Source: Simmondsia chinensis (Eukaryota; Streptophyta; Magnoliopsida; Caryophyllales; Simmondsiaceae). From it: a stretch of 64,000 nt of DNA. A program made the position numbers and the translations under genes. The stretch lies in the NCBI GenBank assembly GCA_018398585.1, contig JAGTTD010000005.1, positions 12,141,355-12,205,354 on the forward strand. The letters are read 5' to 3'. This document shows, in pieces, positions 10,743-21,248 of the stretch (the stretch's first letter is position 1; each line of letters begins with the position of its first letter). The notes under the pieces are model-generated. The model searched no databases, was not told where the DNA came from, and saw only the letters and a program-made list of their open reading frames with translations.

Positions 10743-11955
10743 ATGGCTGAGAACACCTGCTCTCAAACCACAATGCATGAGATGGAAGAGGGATTGCATG
10801 TGATGATTATGAACCAGTAGGAAGAACTTCAATTCACCTTCAATGGCTACCGAGATGAGCTTATTCAACAATTTGTTGAGCTCAACCCAGAGTTTCATCA
10901 GGCTATGGCTCAACGAATCAAACTCTTACGGGATTTCATCAGATGATCAACGTAATTTCCATCCAAATGGGGACAATTACGAGCGCTATCCATGAGATAT
11001 AACTAGGTTCCTCTGTTACCTGCAGTAGTCGGGAAGATCGGGTTCCTCCTTCGCCGGAGCAGAACCTATGACCGGTGACCAGGCAACCTGATATCACAGC
11101 TCGACATCCACCTCCATAAGAACGCACTGGATCTGGCCGATCACTTCCAGAACAATCCGATCACAAGACATTATTCACGGCTGAGCACCGGGAAGGTAAC
11201 TATCAGCATCCCACTCGATTAACCAAAATTGAAGGGGGATAAGTAAATGTGAACGGTGTTTTTGGTTGGATGGTACCCCTTGAAGAGGGTAAAGTTATAC
11301 TTGCGAGCATAGCTCTTGAGGGTGAGGCCGAGGATTGGCAATGACGCCTTTGAAGGGCCATGGCCGACCGGCACCATTATTCCTTGGGACATGTACGTGA
11401 CCAAGATTAGAACTCGATTTTCGAGCAAGATTGAAGCTCCGCTAGTTGAGTTGCATAGGCTTAAACAAATGGGTGATGTGAATGAGTATGTGAATATTTG
11501 AGGATTGATTAGTAAATGCGGCCTAAATGAAACACATAAATTAAGCATGTTTTTGGGTGGAGTGAAGGATGAATTAGTTGAATGGCTCAAGTTGTTTAAG
11601 CCCTCTAACTTACTTGATGCCGTAGTCTTGGCTCGGCTTCAAGAGGAGAATTGCGCCCATTTGGCAAGGGTAGCAAGTAAAAGCTCCAACAAATCGGCCC
11701 CCATCCTCCCCACTCCCATAAATTATTCTCGAAATAGCTTGGTAACCTCCAATATGTTGCCCCGAACCTTACCTAACCCCATTATGACTCCCGCCCCCAA
11801 CCCAAACACACCTCACGTCCACTTAAAGAACCCAACTCGGGATCAAATTCCTTTGACTCCCATGGAAGTAGAAGAGCACCGAGCAAAGAATCTTTTGCTT
11901 CTATTGCCATGAGTGTTTTACTCCCGGGCACAATTGCTCCATGGAGAAAAAGTAG
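10743..11955 (+). pseudogene. Chromovirus gag, broken
   Basis: Gag forms the particle that packages element RNA in the cytoplasm. The first ATG after the primer-binding site opens a frame beginning MAENTCSQTT that soon meets a stop. Pieces of the gag core follow in other frames (for example ALEGEAEDW, then LGGVKDELVEW). A zinc knuckle closes the region: 11896-11937 reads CFYCHECFTPGHNC with all four Cys/Cys/His/Cys ligands kept. The segment between the core and the knuckle is Pro/Asn-rich. At least one frameshift and several stops prevent a full product. Confidence 0.75.
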
Positions 11956-11958
11956 CAA

Positions 11959-12470
11959 GTGTTTTTTATTGAGGTTGATGACGAAGAAGTAGTGGCTACG
12001 GGCAATCAAGGTGATTCAGTTGTGGAGCCTGATTCAGATCCTGATCCCCATATCTCGATCCATGCCTTAGAGGAAATAGCGCAATGCCATCCCATGCGTA
12101 TTCAAGGGTTTTGTGGTAAACGAGCTATTAGCATCCTCATTAATAACGGGAGCACACACAACTTCATAGATCTTGCCTTGATTCAACACTTGAAATTTGT
12201 GATTGATGAATCTAAGAGGCCTTCCGTTATAGTAGCTGATGGGAAATAGTTGAAAAGTGCGGGCATGTGCATGGGTTTTTGTGGAGGATGCAAGACATTG
12301 CTTTTGTTTAACATTTCCTTGTCATTTCCTCTCAGTATGCCAGATTGTGCTCGGAATACAGTGGCTCCAGACCTTGGGTAAGATCCAATGGGGCTTCAAG
12401 GAGCAGATTATGGAATTTGTTTGGCATGGTCGCGAAGTTAGTCTTCGAGGGGCCGCTCATGATTAGTCTT
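11959..12470 (+). pseudogene. Chromovirus aspartic protease, catalytic Asp lost
   Basis: Retroelement proteases cut the Gag-Pol polyprotein and need the D of a D-[ST]-G motif. Here the motif reads INNGSTHNF: the aspartate codon is AAT (12142-12144), a G-to-A change giving Asn. The flanking family signature (STHNFID, later LGIQWLQTLG) is clear. The frame shifts near 12250, so the C-terminal half is read in another frame. The product would be inactive even if made. Confidence 0.8.
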
Positions 12471-12859
12471 TGAGGGGCCGCTCATGATCATTTTACGATG
12501 TCTATGGGTACCACCTTGAACCACATACAGCCTTGTCTGCTTCGCTGTATAGGTTACCCAAGTTGCTAAATTTGAATTTTTTTACACTGCAGTGTGGTTC
12601 GATTGCTGCCAGTGCACTCGAAATAATGCTGGGTGAATTGCTGAGTGATATGAGGACTTGTTTGCTGAATTCGAGCACCTCCCTCCCTCTTGACCAAGTT
12701 TTGATCATAAAATTCTACTCGAAGAGGGGGAGTAATCCCGTCTATCTCAACCGTACCACTACCCTTCCTCTCAAAAGGATGTAACAGAAAAGCTTATGCA
12801 AGAAATTCTCGAGTCAAGTGCAATTCAAAATAGCTCTTTCCCTTTTACTTCACTAGTTG

Positions 12860-13560
12860 TCTTAGTGAAGAAAAAGAATGGCTAGTAGAGATTGTGCATC
12901 GATTACCGACAGATCAACAAAATGACGATAAAGGACAAGTTCCCCATTCCCATTATTGAGGAACTTCTTGATGGGCTCAGTGGTACTTCGTATTTTTCAA
13001 AGCTAGGCCTTCGCTTAGGGTACTAGCAAATCCAAATGTCTTCACAAGATGTACACAAGACCGCGTTTTATACTCACTCTGGTCATTACGAGTTCACGGT
13101 AATGCTGTTCGGACTCACGAATGCACCATCTACATTTCAAGGAATCATGAACGACATTTTCCGACCCTTCTTACGAAAGTTTGTGCTTGTGTTTTTCAAT
13201 GATATCCATGTATATAGTGCTTCATGGTCCGAACACATGCATCATCTTCACATGGTTGTCTTGATGCTGCGTAATAACAAGTTTTTGGTGAAGCGCTCCA
13301 AGTGTTCGTTTGGAGCCTGCAAGATAGATTATCTGGGCCACGTGGTATTGGGAGAGGGTGTGGTTGCCAATCCGGAGAAAATTCGTGCTATTTGGGACTG
13401 GCCGAGACTTGTGAACATTAAGTAGCTCCGTGGATTTTTGGATTTGACCAGCTATTATCGTTGCTTCATAGATCGATATGGGGTGTTAGCTAGACCATTG
13501 ACTTCTTTGCTCAAGAAGGGGGCATTTGAATGGTCGGCCGCAGCCGAGCTAGCTTTCGGT
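12860..13560 (+). pseudogene. Chromovirus reverse transcriptase, active site altered
   Basis: Visible landmarks in order: [23 protein letters not shown], a stop where Gln is expected, HKTAFYTHSGHYEF, LTNAPSTFQ, then the active-site block VFFNDIHVY. The family needs two adjacent aspartates there. The first is Asn (AAT, 13198-13200), again a G-to-A change. It continues to YLGHVV and PEKIRAIWDW before a TAG near 13423. The enzyme would copy RNA to DNA in an intact element; this copy is dead. Confidence 0.88.
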
Positions 13561-14110
13561 TAGCTCAAGAGTGCCATTGACCTCAGTACCCGTCTTCGTG
13601 TTGCCCAACTTTTCAAAAGAGTTTGTGGTGAAGACTAACGCTTCAGGGGTGAGTATTGGAGCAGTCTTAATGCAAGAGTGACACCCTTTAGCATTCATTA
13701 GCCGGGTTCTTGCGCCGAGACACGAGGCTTGGTTAGTGTATGAGCGGGAGCTGTTAACTGCCGTCTTTGCGGTTGATAAATGGCAATAGTATCTCATAGG
13801 CTGCCACTTCGTCATCCGTATCGACCAATAGAGTTTGAAGTACTTGTTGGAACAAAAATTGTCCACTCCATTCCAACATTTCTGGCACTCGAAAGTTAAT
13901 TGGCTTCAACTATGATATTGTTTACACGCATGGCAAATATAATAGGGCAGCTGATGCCCTTTTCCGCTATAGTGGGAACGAGATTCTGTGCATGGTGGTA
14001 TCGGTTATCTTCTCTAATTTTTTCGAGCGCCTCTAATGCTCTTGGCATAATGACTTGACCTTGACTCATATTATCCAAGATAAGGAGAGTGATTCATTTT
14101 CTCACCCCAA
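13561..14110 (+). pseudogene. Chromovirus RNase H region, heavily broken
   Basis: After a stop at 13561, fragments of a Ty3/gypsy RNase H can be followed across frames: a degenerate copy of the first catalytic segment near 13625-13700, then the Arg/Gln/Ala-rich middle, and an NIIGQLMPF-like block near 13940. No catalytic set survives in a single frame. RNase H would remove the RNA strand during reverse transcription. Confidence 0.55.
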
Positions 14111-14149
14111 ATATTCATGGCAGCACGGTTGACTCTGGAAACACAGTCG

Positions 14150-14900
14150 CTTGGTTGTGGGTGATGACCGAGATTTGCGTGCTTCAGTCTTAGTGTGGCT
14201 ATGTGACTCAGCAGTTAGGGGCCACTCCAGAATCGAGGCAACATATTGTCGGGTTCGTACTCTCTTTCATTGGAAGGGGTTGAAACATGATGTAAGAGAT
14301 TGTGTGCGGCAATGCTCGAGTTGTCAACAGCATAAGTACGAGACCTTGGCATCTCTAGGTTTATTACAACCACTACCGGTACCCGAAACCGCTTGGAGCA
14401 GCATCTCATTTTTATCGATGGGTTGCTGTCCTCATCAGGGTGCACGGTTATATTGGTGGTGGTAGACCGCTTGAGCAAATATGCTCACTTCCTTCCGCTT
14501 CGGCACCTGTACTCAGCCGCATCAGTGGCCCACCTATATTTGGATCATATTTTCCATTTACACGGCATTGCCGGATACTTTGATTAGCGATCACAATCCC
14601 ATCTTCGTGAGCACCTTTTGGTAAGAGTTATTTGTCCGACTCGAAACCCAGCTCAACTTATCTTCTTCTTACCACCCATAGTCTGGTGGGCAGACTGAGG
14701 TTCTGAACCGCTGTCTTGAGACGTATTTTCGTTGTATGGCGAGTGAGCGTCCTCATGAGTGGAGTCAGTGGCTGCCGTGTGGTATAATACAACGTTCTAT
14801 ACTGCTGCACACACCACCCCTTTTGAGATCCTTTATGGGCAGCCTCCTCCCATTCATCTTCCATACTTACCTGGAGAGTTAGTTGTAGAGGCCGTTGATT
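14150..14900 (+). pseudogene. Chromovirus integrase, broken
   Basis: The N-terminal zinc-binding part keeps GHSRIEATYCRV and CVRQCSSCQQHK. The core follows after a frame change with FIDGLLSSSG, then VVVDRLSKYAHFLPL, the first catalytic aspartate region of the DDE enzyme. A stop after HLHGIAGYFD removes the second aspartate block, and the rest (YNTTFYTAAHTTPFEILYG) lies in another frame. Integrase joins element DNA to the chromosome; no active enzyme is possible here. Confidence 0.82.
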
Positions 14901-15420
14901 GAAGTTTATAGGCCTGGGAGGACACTGTCACCCTGCTTTGGTTTCACCTTCATCGAGCACGAAACCGCATGAAGCAACAGGCTGATGCACATCTTACTGA
15001 CCATGAGTTTAGCATTGGGGACTATGTGCGATTGAAGCTTTAACCATATTGGCAGCAAAGCGCTCACAAGCTCTCCCCCCAATTCTTTGGTCCTTTTAAG
15101 ATCGGGATCAAGTTGGCTTTGTGGCTTATAAATTCAACCTTCCCCCACACGCTCACATCCATCATATTGTTCATGTATGCTTGCTGAAGTGATGTTTTCT
15201 AATTCTAGCTCAGAGTACTCCACTTCCTAACGTCTGACCCCTGGTTCCATCTACTCCGTACCTAGATTGCATCCTTGATCGGCATCTTGTGAAACGTCAT
15301 CGAGTGACTGCTACTCAAGTTCTGGTTTAGTGGGCTAACCAGCCACTTGAGGAGGCAACATGGGAGTTTTTGTATGACTTCTAGCATTGATTCCCAGACT
15401 TTGACCTTTGGAGATAAGGG
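14900..15420 (+). pseudogene. Chromovirus integrase C-terminus and chromodomain, broken
   Basis: Fragments read DHEFSIGDYVRLKL, SPQFFGPFKI, then near the end VLV, a stop, WANQPLEEATWEF. The last block is the recognisable core of the chromodomain that directs chromovirus integration to marked chromatin. Several stops and at least two shifts interrupt it. Confidence 0.7.
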
Positions 15421-15427
15421 TCAACTC

Positions 15428-15440
15428 TTGGGGGCGGTAT
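15428..15440 (+). other. Chromovirus polypurine tract region
   Basis: ttgggggcggta lies directly before the 3' LTR start TGATGCC. Confidence 0.6.
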
Positions 15441-15848
15441 TGATGCCAACCCGAGCGCCGACGTTCCAGCTGATGTCACATCACCAGCAGCCATGTCAGC
15501 ATCCCATGACACATCAGCTAATGATACTTAGAGGGGTATTAGTTAGTTAATTAAGACGATTAGGGAGTATTAGATCTCAATTACTTTTAATATAAATAAG
15601 GGGTCTTTAAGAGGCGAGAGAATATGGTTGATGATACTTGCAAACTTACTTCTTCTCTCTCCCTTTCTGTCGTCCTTCCTTCCTCCTTCTAGCTATGTTC
15701 TTCACTTTACGCTATCTTTCGTAGTTATACTTCAATACTTGTAATTACTTATACCTTACACTGAAATTATATGCAATCTACACATTTACATTGCTGGTTA
15801 CTGTTAAATGTTTGATTGATTTTGGTGTGGGTGAGCTTGATTGTAACA
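15441..15848 (+). repeat. Chromovirus 3' LTR
   Basis: It starts TGATGCCAACCCGAGC and ends ATTGTAACA, like the 5' copy. Many substitutions and small indels separate the two, so the insertion is old. Confidence 0.9.
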
Positions 15849-15853
15849 AATAC

Positions 15854-16203
15854 ATAGGCTCATAAGCAGAAAGACAAAACCAACCAGCAAATTCAACATC
15901 GGAGAAAGTAAAAAGAAAATATTAGTATGGCTTTTTAGAACCAAGGCACTGAAGGTACTTATTTTTCGACTCCTTGTGATTGGCATCAATGTATGTTCTA
16001 TGACAATGGGTTCTTCTAGCTGTATTACACTGACGTGCTTTTTGCACTCTTCTATAGCAGTATTGTTAGGTGGGTGAGTGTTGCTTTTGGTTGCTTAATT
16101 TCTCGTTGAATTGAACAAAAAGCATTGCACGTGGGATATCAAATGGTGTTCCTATCAGAACACACCTATTTTACACACTTATATCCATATACCATTTAGC
16201 CAA
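15854..16203. other. Intergenic DNA, no gene seen
   Basis: No open frame with recognisable content and no element ends were found. Confidence 0.5.
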
Positions 16204-16300
16204 ATCTCCACCCTTTTTTTTTTTTTTATACCCAGTGCCTTAAGGGCTCCCGCCTACGCAGGGTCTGAAAAATCAAGTGTGATCGTTTCAGGATCTCCAC
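16204..16300 (-). mobile_element. 5'-truncated SINE-like (Au-type) insertion
   Basis: The minus strand reads cagaccctgcgtaggcggga, then a gcactgggta block followed by an A-rich tail. This resembles the 3' end of Au-type plant SINEs. The 8-base atctccac at 16204-16211 and 16293-16300 is a candidate target duplication. Only about 80 bases of the element are present and no pol III boxes remain. Confidence 0.5.
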
Positions 16301-16361
16301 TTTGCTGCCAAAATACATTTCAGGATCAAGTGTGATCTGTCAATTGAGACTCAAGAGATTA

Positions 16362-16590
16362 GAGTTATTCCGTCAAATGTCTTATACTTTATTCATTGAC
16401 TAAATTTAGGCGCTTAATTTAATCTTACAGTGAAATTAAACTTAAGTTGTCACATTTTTCAATGACATGATACAAACTCACTCATTATCCGGGTATTAAG
16501 AATCCTCACACAAACTTAACATCAATTTCGCTCACAACTAAATTGACAAGATGTATATTTTAAAGAGACTAAATTAATATAACTAATGAC
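16362..16590. mobile_element. Degenerate MITE relic
   Basis: Scattered blocks (gtcaaatgtcttatacttta, ctaaattgacaa, agactaaattaatataac) resemble the MITE family at 48751-49324 and 50826. The terminal repeats are no longer clear. Confidence 0.3.
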
Positions 16591-16663
16591 ATTTCAACTA
16601 AATTTATACCAACATATGAGATTAGTAACCCCAAAAGTTAACACAAAACATACCCACAGACAA

Positions 16664-17257
16664 TTAGGCCCAAACCCTTTTTCTAGGGATAAGATCAGAG
16701 GTTCGAATCTCATCAATCGTAGCAGCCAACACAAAATCATTCATGCTCAATCCCCCCACCTCCTCCGTCCACAACTCCACCTTCACCTGGTGACTCTTCC
16801 CCTCCACCTCCACTCTCCCCGGCCAATGCCCCGCCGTTTCCGCCACCTTCGCAACTCTATTCACCAGCTCCACCCCACACTTCCAGTCCCTCAACTTCAA
16901 CACACACTGCAACTTCAACCTTTCCCCTTCATCCATTAATCTCCACCCCACAACTTTCAGCAGCATTTTCTGGGCTTCGGATTTGGGCATGGGAGACTGG
17001 AGGGTGGAGACGGGTGCGCAGGGTTGTTGGGAGAGAAGGAGGGCGGAGGTGGTGGGGATAAGAATTTTGTGTTCGGTGTCTTTGTTACCGAGGACTTTGT
17101 CTCCGAAGTTGCTGGCGAGTTCGGCGGGGAAAGGGTCTCGGGAGCCGAAGTCGCCGAGTAAGTCGGAGTTTGAGGTGCGGATTGAGGGCGGACGAAGGTG
17201 GCGTTGAGGGCGGCGGAGAGAAGGTGGGTATAAGCAGAAGAGGGTGGTGGCAGCCAT
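16664..17257 (-). CDS. Pterin-4a-carbinolamine dehydratase-like protein, predicted chloroplast
   Basis: The only intact host gene seen: 197 codons, uninterrupted. The start is the first ATG (MAATTLF); the frame stays open about 25 codons upstream but without another ATG. Residues 1-34 are rich in Ser, Pro and Arg and look like a plastid transit peptide. GDFGSRDPFPAE (35-46) and the TEHKILIP block are hallmarks of the plant family that includes Arabidopsis At5g51110 (SDIRIP1). The dehydratase domain fills roughly 90-180, with ETAGHWP (140-146, His144) and GGLSMNDF (168-175). In classical enzymes these regions recycle oxidised pterin cofactor. The plant protein has also been reported as a partner of the SDIR1 ubiquitin ligase in ABA signalling. 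Which role applies here is not visible. The coding region has no intron. Confidence 0.85.
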   Translation of the reverse strand: MAATTLFCLYPPSLRRPQRHLRPPSIRTSNSDLLGDFGSRDPFPAELASNFGDKVLGNKDTEHKILIPTTSALLLSQQPCAPVSTLQSPMPKSEAQKMLLKVVGWRLMDEGERLKLQCVLKLRDWKCGVELVNRVAKVAETAGHWPGRVEVEGKSHQVKVELWTEEVGGLSMNDFVLAATIDEIRTSDLIPRKRVWA

Positions 17258-18132
17258 GCGAGAGGGGTGATGGGGTGGGGTGGATAAGGTGGTGGAAGTG
17301 TTGTATAAAGCAGGGCTTTGAAATGAGAGCAAAAAAGGATTTATGTTTCTCGTGTAATATTATTAACACATCAAAATTATTATTATTAAAGTATAATTTT
17401 TTAAGTCAATTTTATTACTTTATTTATAAGTTATATTATTATTATGATAATGATAAGTTTTGTCACAGATATAACAACTCCCTATTTATGAGAATAGTTA
17501 AAAATGTTAAAATAATAAAAACTAATAGATTGCTATAAAAATAAAAATACAAAATATTAAAAATGATAAGTATTAAAATATAGGACTTCTTTTATTGAAA
17601 ATTACCTAAATTTTAGACATGGTATTAAAATAGCATATAAATTTACTACTTTTTTAATATCATATATAAACCTTATAAAATATATTAGACTTATATATTA
17701 ATATATATGTTAAAGATCATTAATTTGTAAAAAAACAAAAAAAAAAAAGAATTTATCATGTATGTACTTCAAGGATTGAGAATCTATCACTTAGTTAATG
17801 AGTTATGTTTAAAAATTTCATTACTAAAGTGCAAAAATTTTATAAATCAAGCATCCTATGTACATATTGATTATATATTCATTGAGAAATGTTCTCGAAT
17901 ATTATTTCAATAATATATTGGCATTTTTTTGTCAAAGTCTGATGATTTGTTCCTAAGAAATGTTGACATGACAAATTATGTAGATGATATACTTGCATCA
18001 TTCATCAGGATTTGATAACCATTGAATATATGGTAAATACATTAATATAGCTAATATATGTTGTCATAATCATATACCACATTAGCCTTTCGGGTGAAAA
18101 TCGACCAAGTTCTCACAAATATTCACCCTAGG

Positions 18133-18300
18133 ATACATAGGTGATATAATTTTTAAACCTCATGATACCTTATGGTTTATATTGAAATATCGGGTACATA
18201 GGTGATATAATTTTTAAACCTCATGATACCTTATTGTATATATTGAAATATCGAGATAAATAGGTGATATAATCCATAAACTTTAGGGTACCTAAGTGAT
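18133..18300. repeat. 61-bp tandem repeat, about 2.7 copies
   Basis: The motif aggtgatataatttttaaac plus ctcatgatacctta recurs with a 61-62 bp period. The third copy is diverged. A related block (ggtgataaaatattcaaact) occurs near 5840-5930, so it belongs to a dispersed AT-rich family. Confidence 0.7.
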
Positions 18301-18517
18301 TAATTTCCAAAAAATAATTAATTTAATATTAATTTCTAAAATCTAATTACTTTAAACCATATTATTTGATATATATGGTATATAAATTTAATCTATTTAG
18401 GGTTTTCTTACTCTTGAGTGATTGTTAAGGACAAAAATAGTCAAACTGCGACCGAGTAGCAATAAGCTGAGCCTCGGCCAAAAAAGGGACCCTAAAGCAT
18501 TGGGTGGCACCAACGCG

Positions 18518-18545
18518 CCCCCCCCCCCCCCCCCCCCCCCCCCCC
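18518..18545 (+). repeat. Homopolymer tract, C28
   Basis: Twenty-eight C residues are followed by acccccggggggttgggg. The minus strand is a long G tract. Confidence 0.9.
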
Positions 18546-18612
18546 ACCCCCGGGGGGTTGGGGAAACCTTAGGCAAGTACCCTATGTAATGCCGGAGAAG
18601 AATGAATCCAGA

Positions 18613-18662
18613 AAAGTCTGAAGAATCGCTTTCTTTCAGATAAGAACATCTGTAAAAAGACA
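18613..18662 (+). repeat. Terminal direct repeat of the viral copy, left
   Basis: The blocks ctgaagaatcgctttct and taagaacatctgtaaaa occur here and again at 48237-48287 just past the transactivator stop. This suggests the chromosomal copy is slightly longer than one circular genome. Confidence 0.75.
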
Positions 18663-18843
18663 GTTTTTCCTTATGGTGAATGACACATATAAACCAAAAG
18701 TGATTTTTTAAGAAGGCATCCAAAAACAATGATGGACCTCCTTAGTTTTGAAGTTGCGTGTCCAAATGTACAGAAAGAGAGTACATTGTATAGTTTTAAA
18801 ATATAACTGCATGTGTACAATGTTACGTAATGTTTTTTTTATA

Positions 18844-18853
18844 TTTATAAATA
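18844..18853 (+). promoter_or_regulatory. TATA-like element of the viral promoter region
   Basis: tttataaata lies about 105 bases before the primer-binding site. It may be the core of the pregenomic RNA promoter. The spacing is shorter than the several hundred bases I would expect for the leader of well-studied caulimovirids, so another start may be used. Confidence 0.4.
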
Positions 18854-18952
18854 GGGCTCAGGGAACTCTTTAGTTTCCCAAGTTGTACGCCATTCTCCTC
18901 TTTTCTCTTTGTATAATATTTCCGTTTTTAAATTTTGTGTAAGTTGATTACT

Positions 18953-18965
18953 TGGTATCAAAGCC
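18953..18965 (+). other. Caulimovirid primer-binding site
   Basis: TGGTATCAAAGCC matches the initiator tRNA-Met complement used by Caulimoviridae to prime minus-strand DNA, with one A where G is usual. Confidence 0.75.
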
Positions 18966-19227
18966 TCATCAATCTTAGTAATAAAGTAAGTTTCCTCCTA
19001 TCTTTAACGCTGTTGTTAATATTATAATATTGTTATTCTACCTCATTATTAGTTAGCAAAAAGCGTATATACTTGCTTATCCTTAAGCCCAAATAAACTT
19101 TGAACAGTGCCTGTTGTTAAACATCATTATCACTTACAAAAGTTTACTTTTTGGCATTCATCAAAGACCTTAGGTCTTAGGCACCTTAGATTAAATAAGT
19201 GGTTTTACCCACCATTGACAATCTGCA

Positions 19228-21248
19228 ATGATAGATAACCCTCAAGAATACTATTTAGGAAAAAACATTAGGAATGAATGAAGACTTTAATCATATGATG
19301 TATATACCTCCATCTAAGGAATATAAGATAAATAAAATAGCACCTATGTTGAATAGTATTATAGTTACGATAAATAGTTAGTTTTTAAATGTTAAGATAT
19401 CACAAAGAAAACAAGAAGAAAAAATTAATAATCTCTAAAAAAGAATAGACTCTAATCAAGAAAAACTTGCAAAAGGATTGGAATCAAAAGTTTGAATAGG
19501 CAAGTTCAAATATGTGCTAGACAAGCGCTCTTCTATGGAAACATAGAATATCTTTACATTATGAAGAATATAAGATAAAAAATATCATAATATGTTAGAA
19601 CTCGTTGAATATTAGAGACATATCTATAAAAATTCAAATTTAAGTGTTAATAAAAGAGACATAATATTAAAACAAATGCAACAAGCATATGAACAAAATG
19701 AAAGCTTACTTAAACACTTTAATTTTCAACTGGATGATCCAAATACATATTCTAGTGATGATGAAAAAGAATCTATTAAAGCCCTAAATGATGATAATTC
19801 ATTAGACGAAGAAGAAGAACCTTCTAAATTAAATCTAGATAGTAAAGATACAGTTAGGAAGGAAAAGAAAAGCTAACTATATAGCTGACTCTCAACTACC
19901 CAAAAATAATTGGTATTATAGATATGACTCCCAACTAGTCAATTAACCCTCAAAAGTAAGGATAGAAGCTTGTCCTCTAAAAGAAGTATCAGATGAGGAC
20001 AACCCCCAAGTGGAGGAAGTAAAGAAAGGAGAAAAGGCTAAACCCTTTAGTTATAAAAATGAAGAAGATCTATCTGCTGGGGTATGGTAGAGAAAAGATG
20101 ATTTGAGCAAACAAGGAATCGCATTACAAGGAACATACCTAATTCTAGATAAAGTTCCTTTCAAAAATCAACTTCAAGTAATAGACGATTGGGCTCAATT
20201 AATGGCCCTAGCTTTAATAAGTAACAAACACAAATGGGGAGGTAAAAAATCAGCATGGTGAGATTACTTAGCAGCTGCCTTACAAGGAGACTGCTTACAA
20301 GAGTTGGCACAATGGGAAAATCCGAGGATGGACAAATAGAAAGAACTAGTTTACTCAACAATTTTAATTCTCCGTAACAAATACTAGGAGAATTTGCCAA
20401 TATAATTAAGAAATGATTTTGTGGATATGTTGGGGAAAAAAATCTATACAGAAAGATGCAAGATATATCCTAGCAAAACTTGAAATTTGTAACATATGTG
20501 AATACGAAATGTATGTAGAAACATTTACAAAGTACTTTTATATGCTTGAACCTACAAGTACTAAACATTATCTTGATCAACTTTTTCATAAGTGCCCACA
20601 TAGATGGGATAAAATGGCTTTAGCAAACTACCAAAAATTTCTAGAAGGACCAGATCTTACAACAGGTACTCTAGGATATATAATTCAATTTGTCCTTAGA
20701 AAGATTGCACAAAACAGGTCAAAAACCAAATTATCAACTCCGCATAAGGAAATTTTCTTTTCTCCAAGGCCTTCATTCGAAATGTCGTTTCTTTCTCTTT
20801 GAAGATGATTTATAGGTCAAAAACCAAATGGAAAATAGAATGTAAAACCTATAAATCATCTTCAAAGAGAAAGAAATGGCATTTCAAATGAAAGCCTTGG
20901 AGAAAAGGAGATTTTTAAATGAAAAAGAAATATGCAAAGAAATGAAATTATAAAAGGAAACAAACCCATACATTTAAAAAGAATTGTTAATGTTTTATTT
21001 GTAATGAGGAAGGTTATTTGGCATCTTCATGCCTTCATAAAACAAAAGACAATAGGCAAATGGTTAAACTACTAAAAGAAGAAGATTTAAACATAATGTA
21101 TGGAGAAGACATATCCGACACAGAAGATGTACTCTATCAAGTAGAAAGTCTAAGTTCGGAATCATCTGACGAAGAAATAGAAAACTTGGCGGATGAACTA
21201 AAAGAAATAATTTTTATGGTAAACATCTATAAGTTAGAAGAACCATAG
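19228..21248 (+). pseudogene. Caulimovirid coat protein region (ORF1 N-terminal part), broken
   Basis: A plausible start is the ATG at 19228 (MIDNPQEYYLG), closed by a stop after 17 codons. Downstream pieces include an acidic stretch at 19676-19876 (SSDDEKESIK, then LDEEEEP), a core fragment at 20413-20802 and the zinc knuckle near 20991. The acid-rich flank, core, then Cys/His knuckle is the usual plan of pararetroviral coat proteins, which package the genome in icosahedral particles. A second acidic stretch (SSESSDEEIENLADE) follows the knuckle. At least six stops and several shifts break the region. Confidence 0.7.
20991..21032 (+). pseudogene. Coat protein zinc knuckle with His replaced by Tyr
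   Basis: The 14 codons read CFICNEEGYLASSC, a C-x2-C-x4-[H]-x4-C knuckle in which the histidine position is Tyr (tat). In the family this motif binds nucleic acid during packaging. Confidence 0.75.

Larger units (their letters stand above)
10287..15848 (+). mobile_element. Decayed chromovirus (Ty3/gypsy, Reina-like)
   Basis: A complete 5.56-kb element with 417- and 408-bp LTRs, a tRNA-Met primer-binding site, gag with a CCHC knuckle, protease, reverse transcriptase, RNase H, integrase and a C-terminal chromodomain, in that order. The probable target duplication is aatat (10282-10286) and aatac (15849-15853), with one mismatch. Short LTRs, small size and the C-terminal chromodomain suggest the Reina lineage; that lineage call is an inference. 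Stops and frameshifts occur throughout, and the protease and reverse transcriptase have lost catalytic aspartates. It cannot move by itself. Confidence 0.92.
17258..18604. other. AT-rich DNA upstream of the dehydratase gene
   Basis: The minus strand near 17300-17312 has a tttatac sequence that could be a weak TATA element for the dehydratase gene. From 17350 to 18400 the DNA is very AT-rich and coding-free, with a 61-bp tandem repeat and a C28 tract listed separately. Confidence 0.5.

Noticed and set aside
17258..17332. N-terminal extension of the dehydratase frame
   Set aside because: The frame is open upstream but has no ATG. The first ATG gives a normal transit-peptide start.
16983..17538. 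Plus-strand open frames over the dehydratase gene
   Set aside because: These are antisense shadows of a GC-rich coding region.
18397..18729. 110-codon minus-strand open frame with a Gly run
   Set aside because: The Gly run is the C28 tract read on the minus strand, and the rest overlaps the viral promoter region. No family resemblance.
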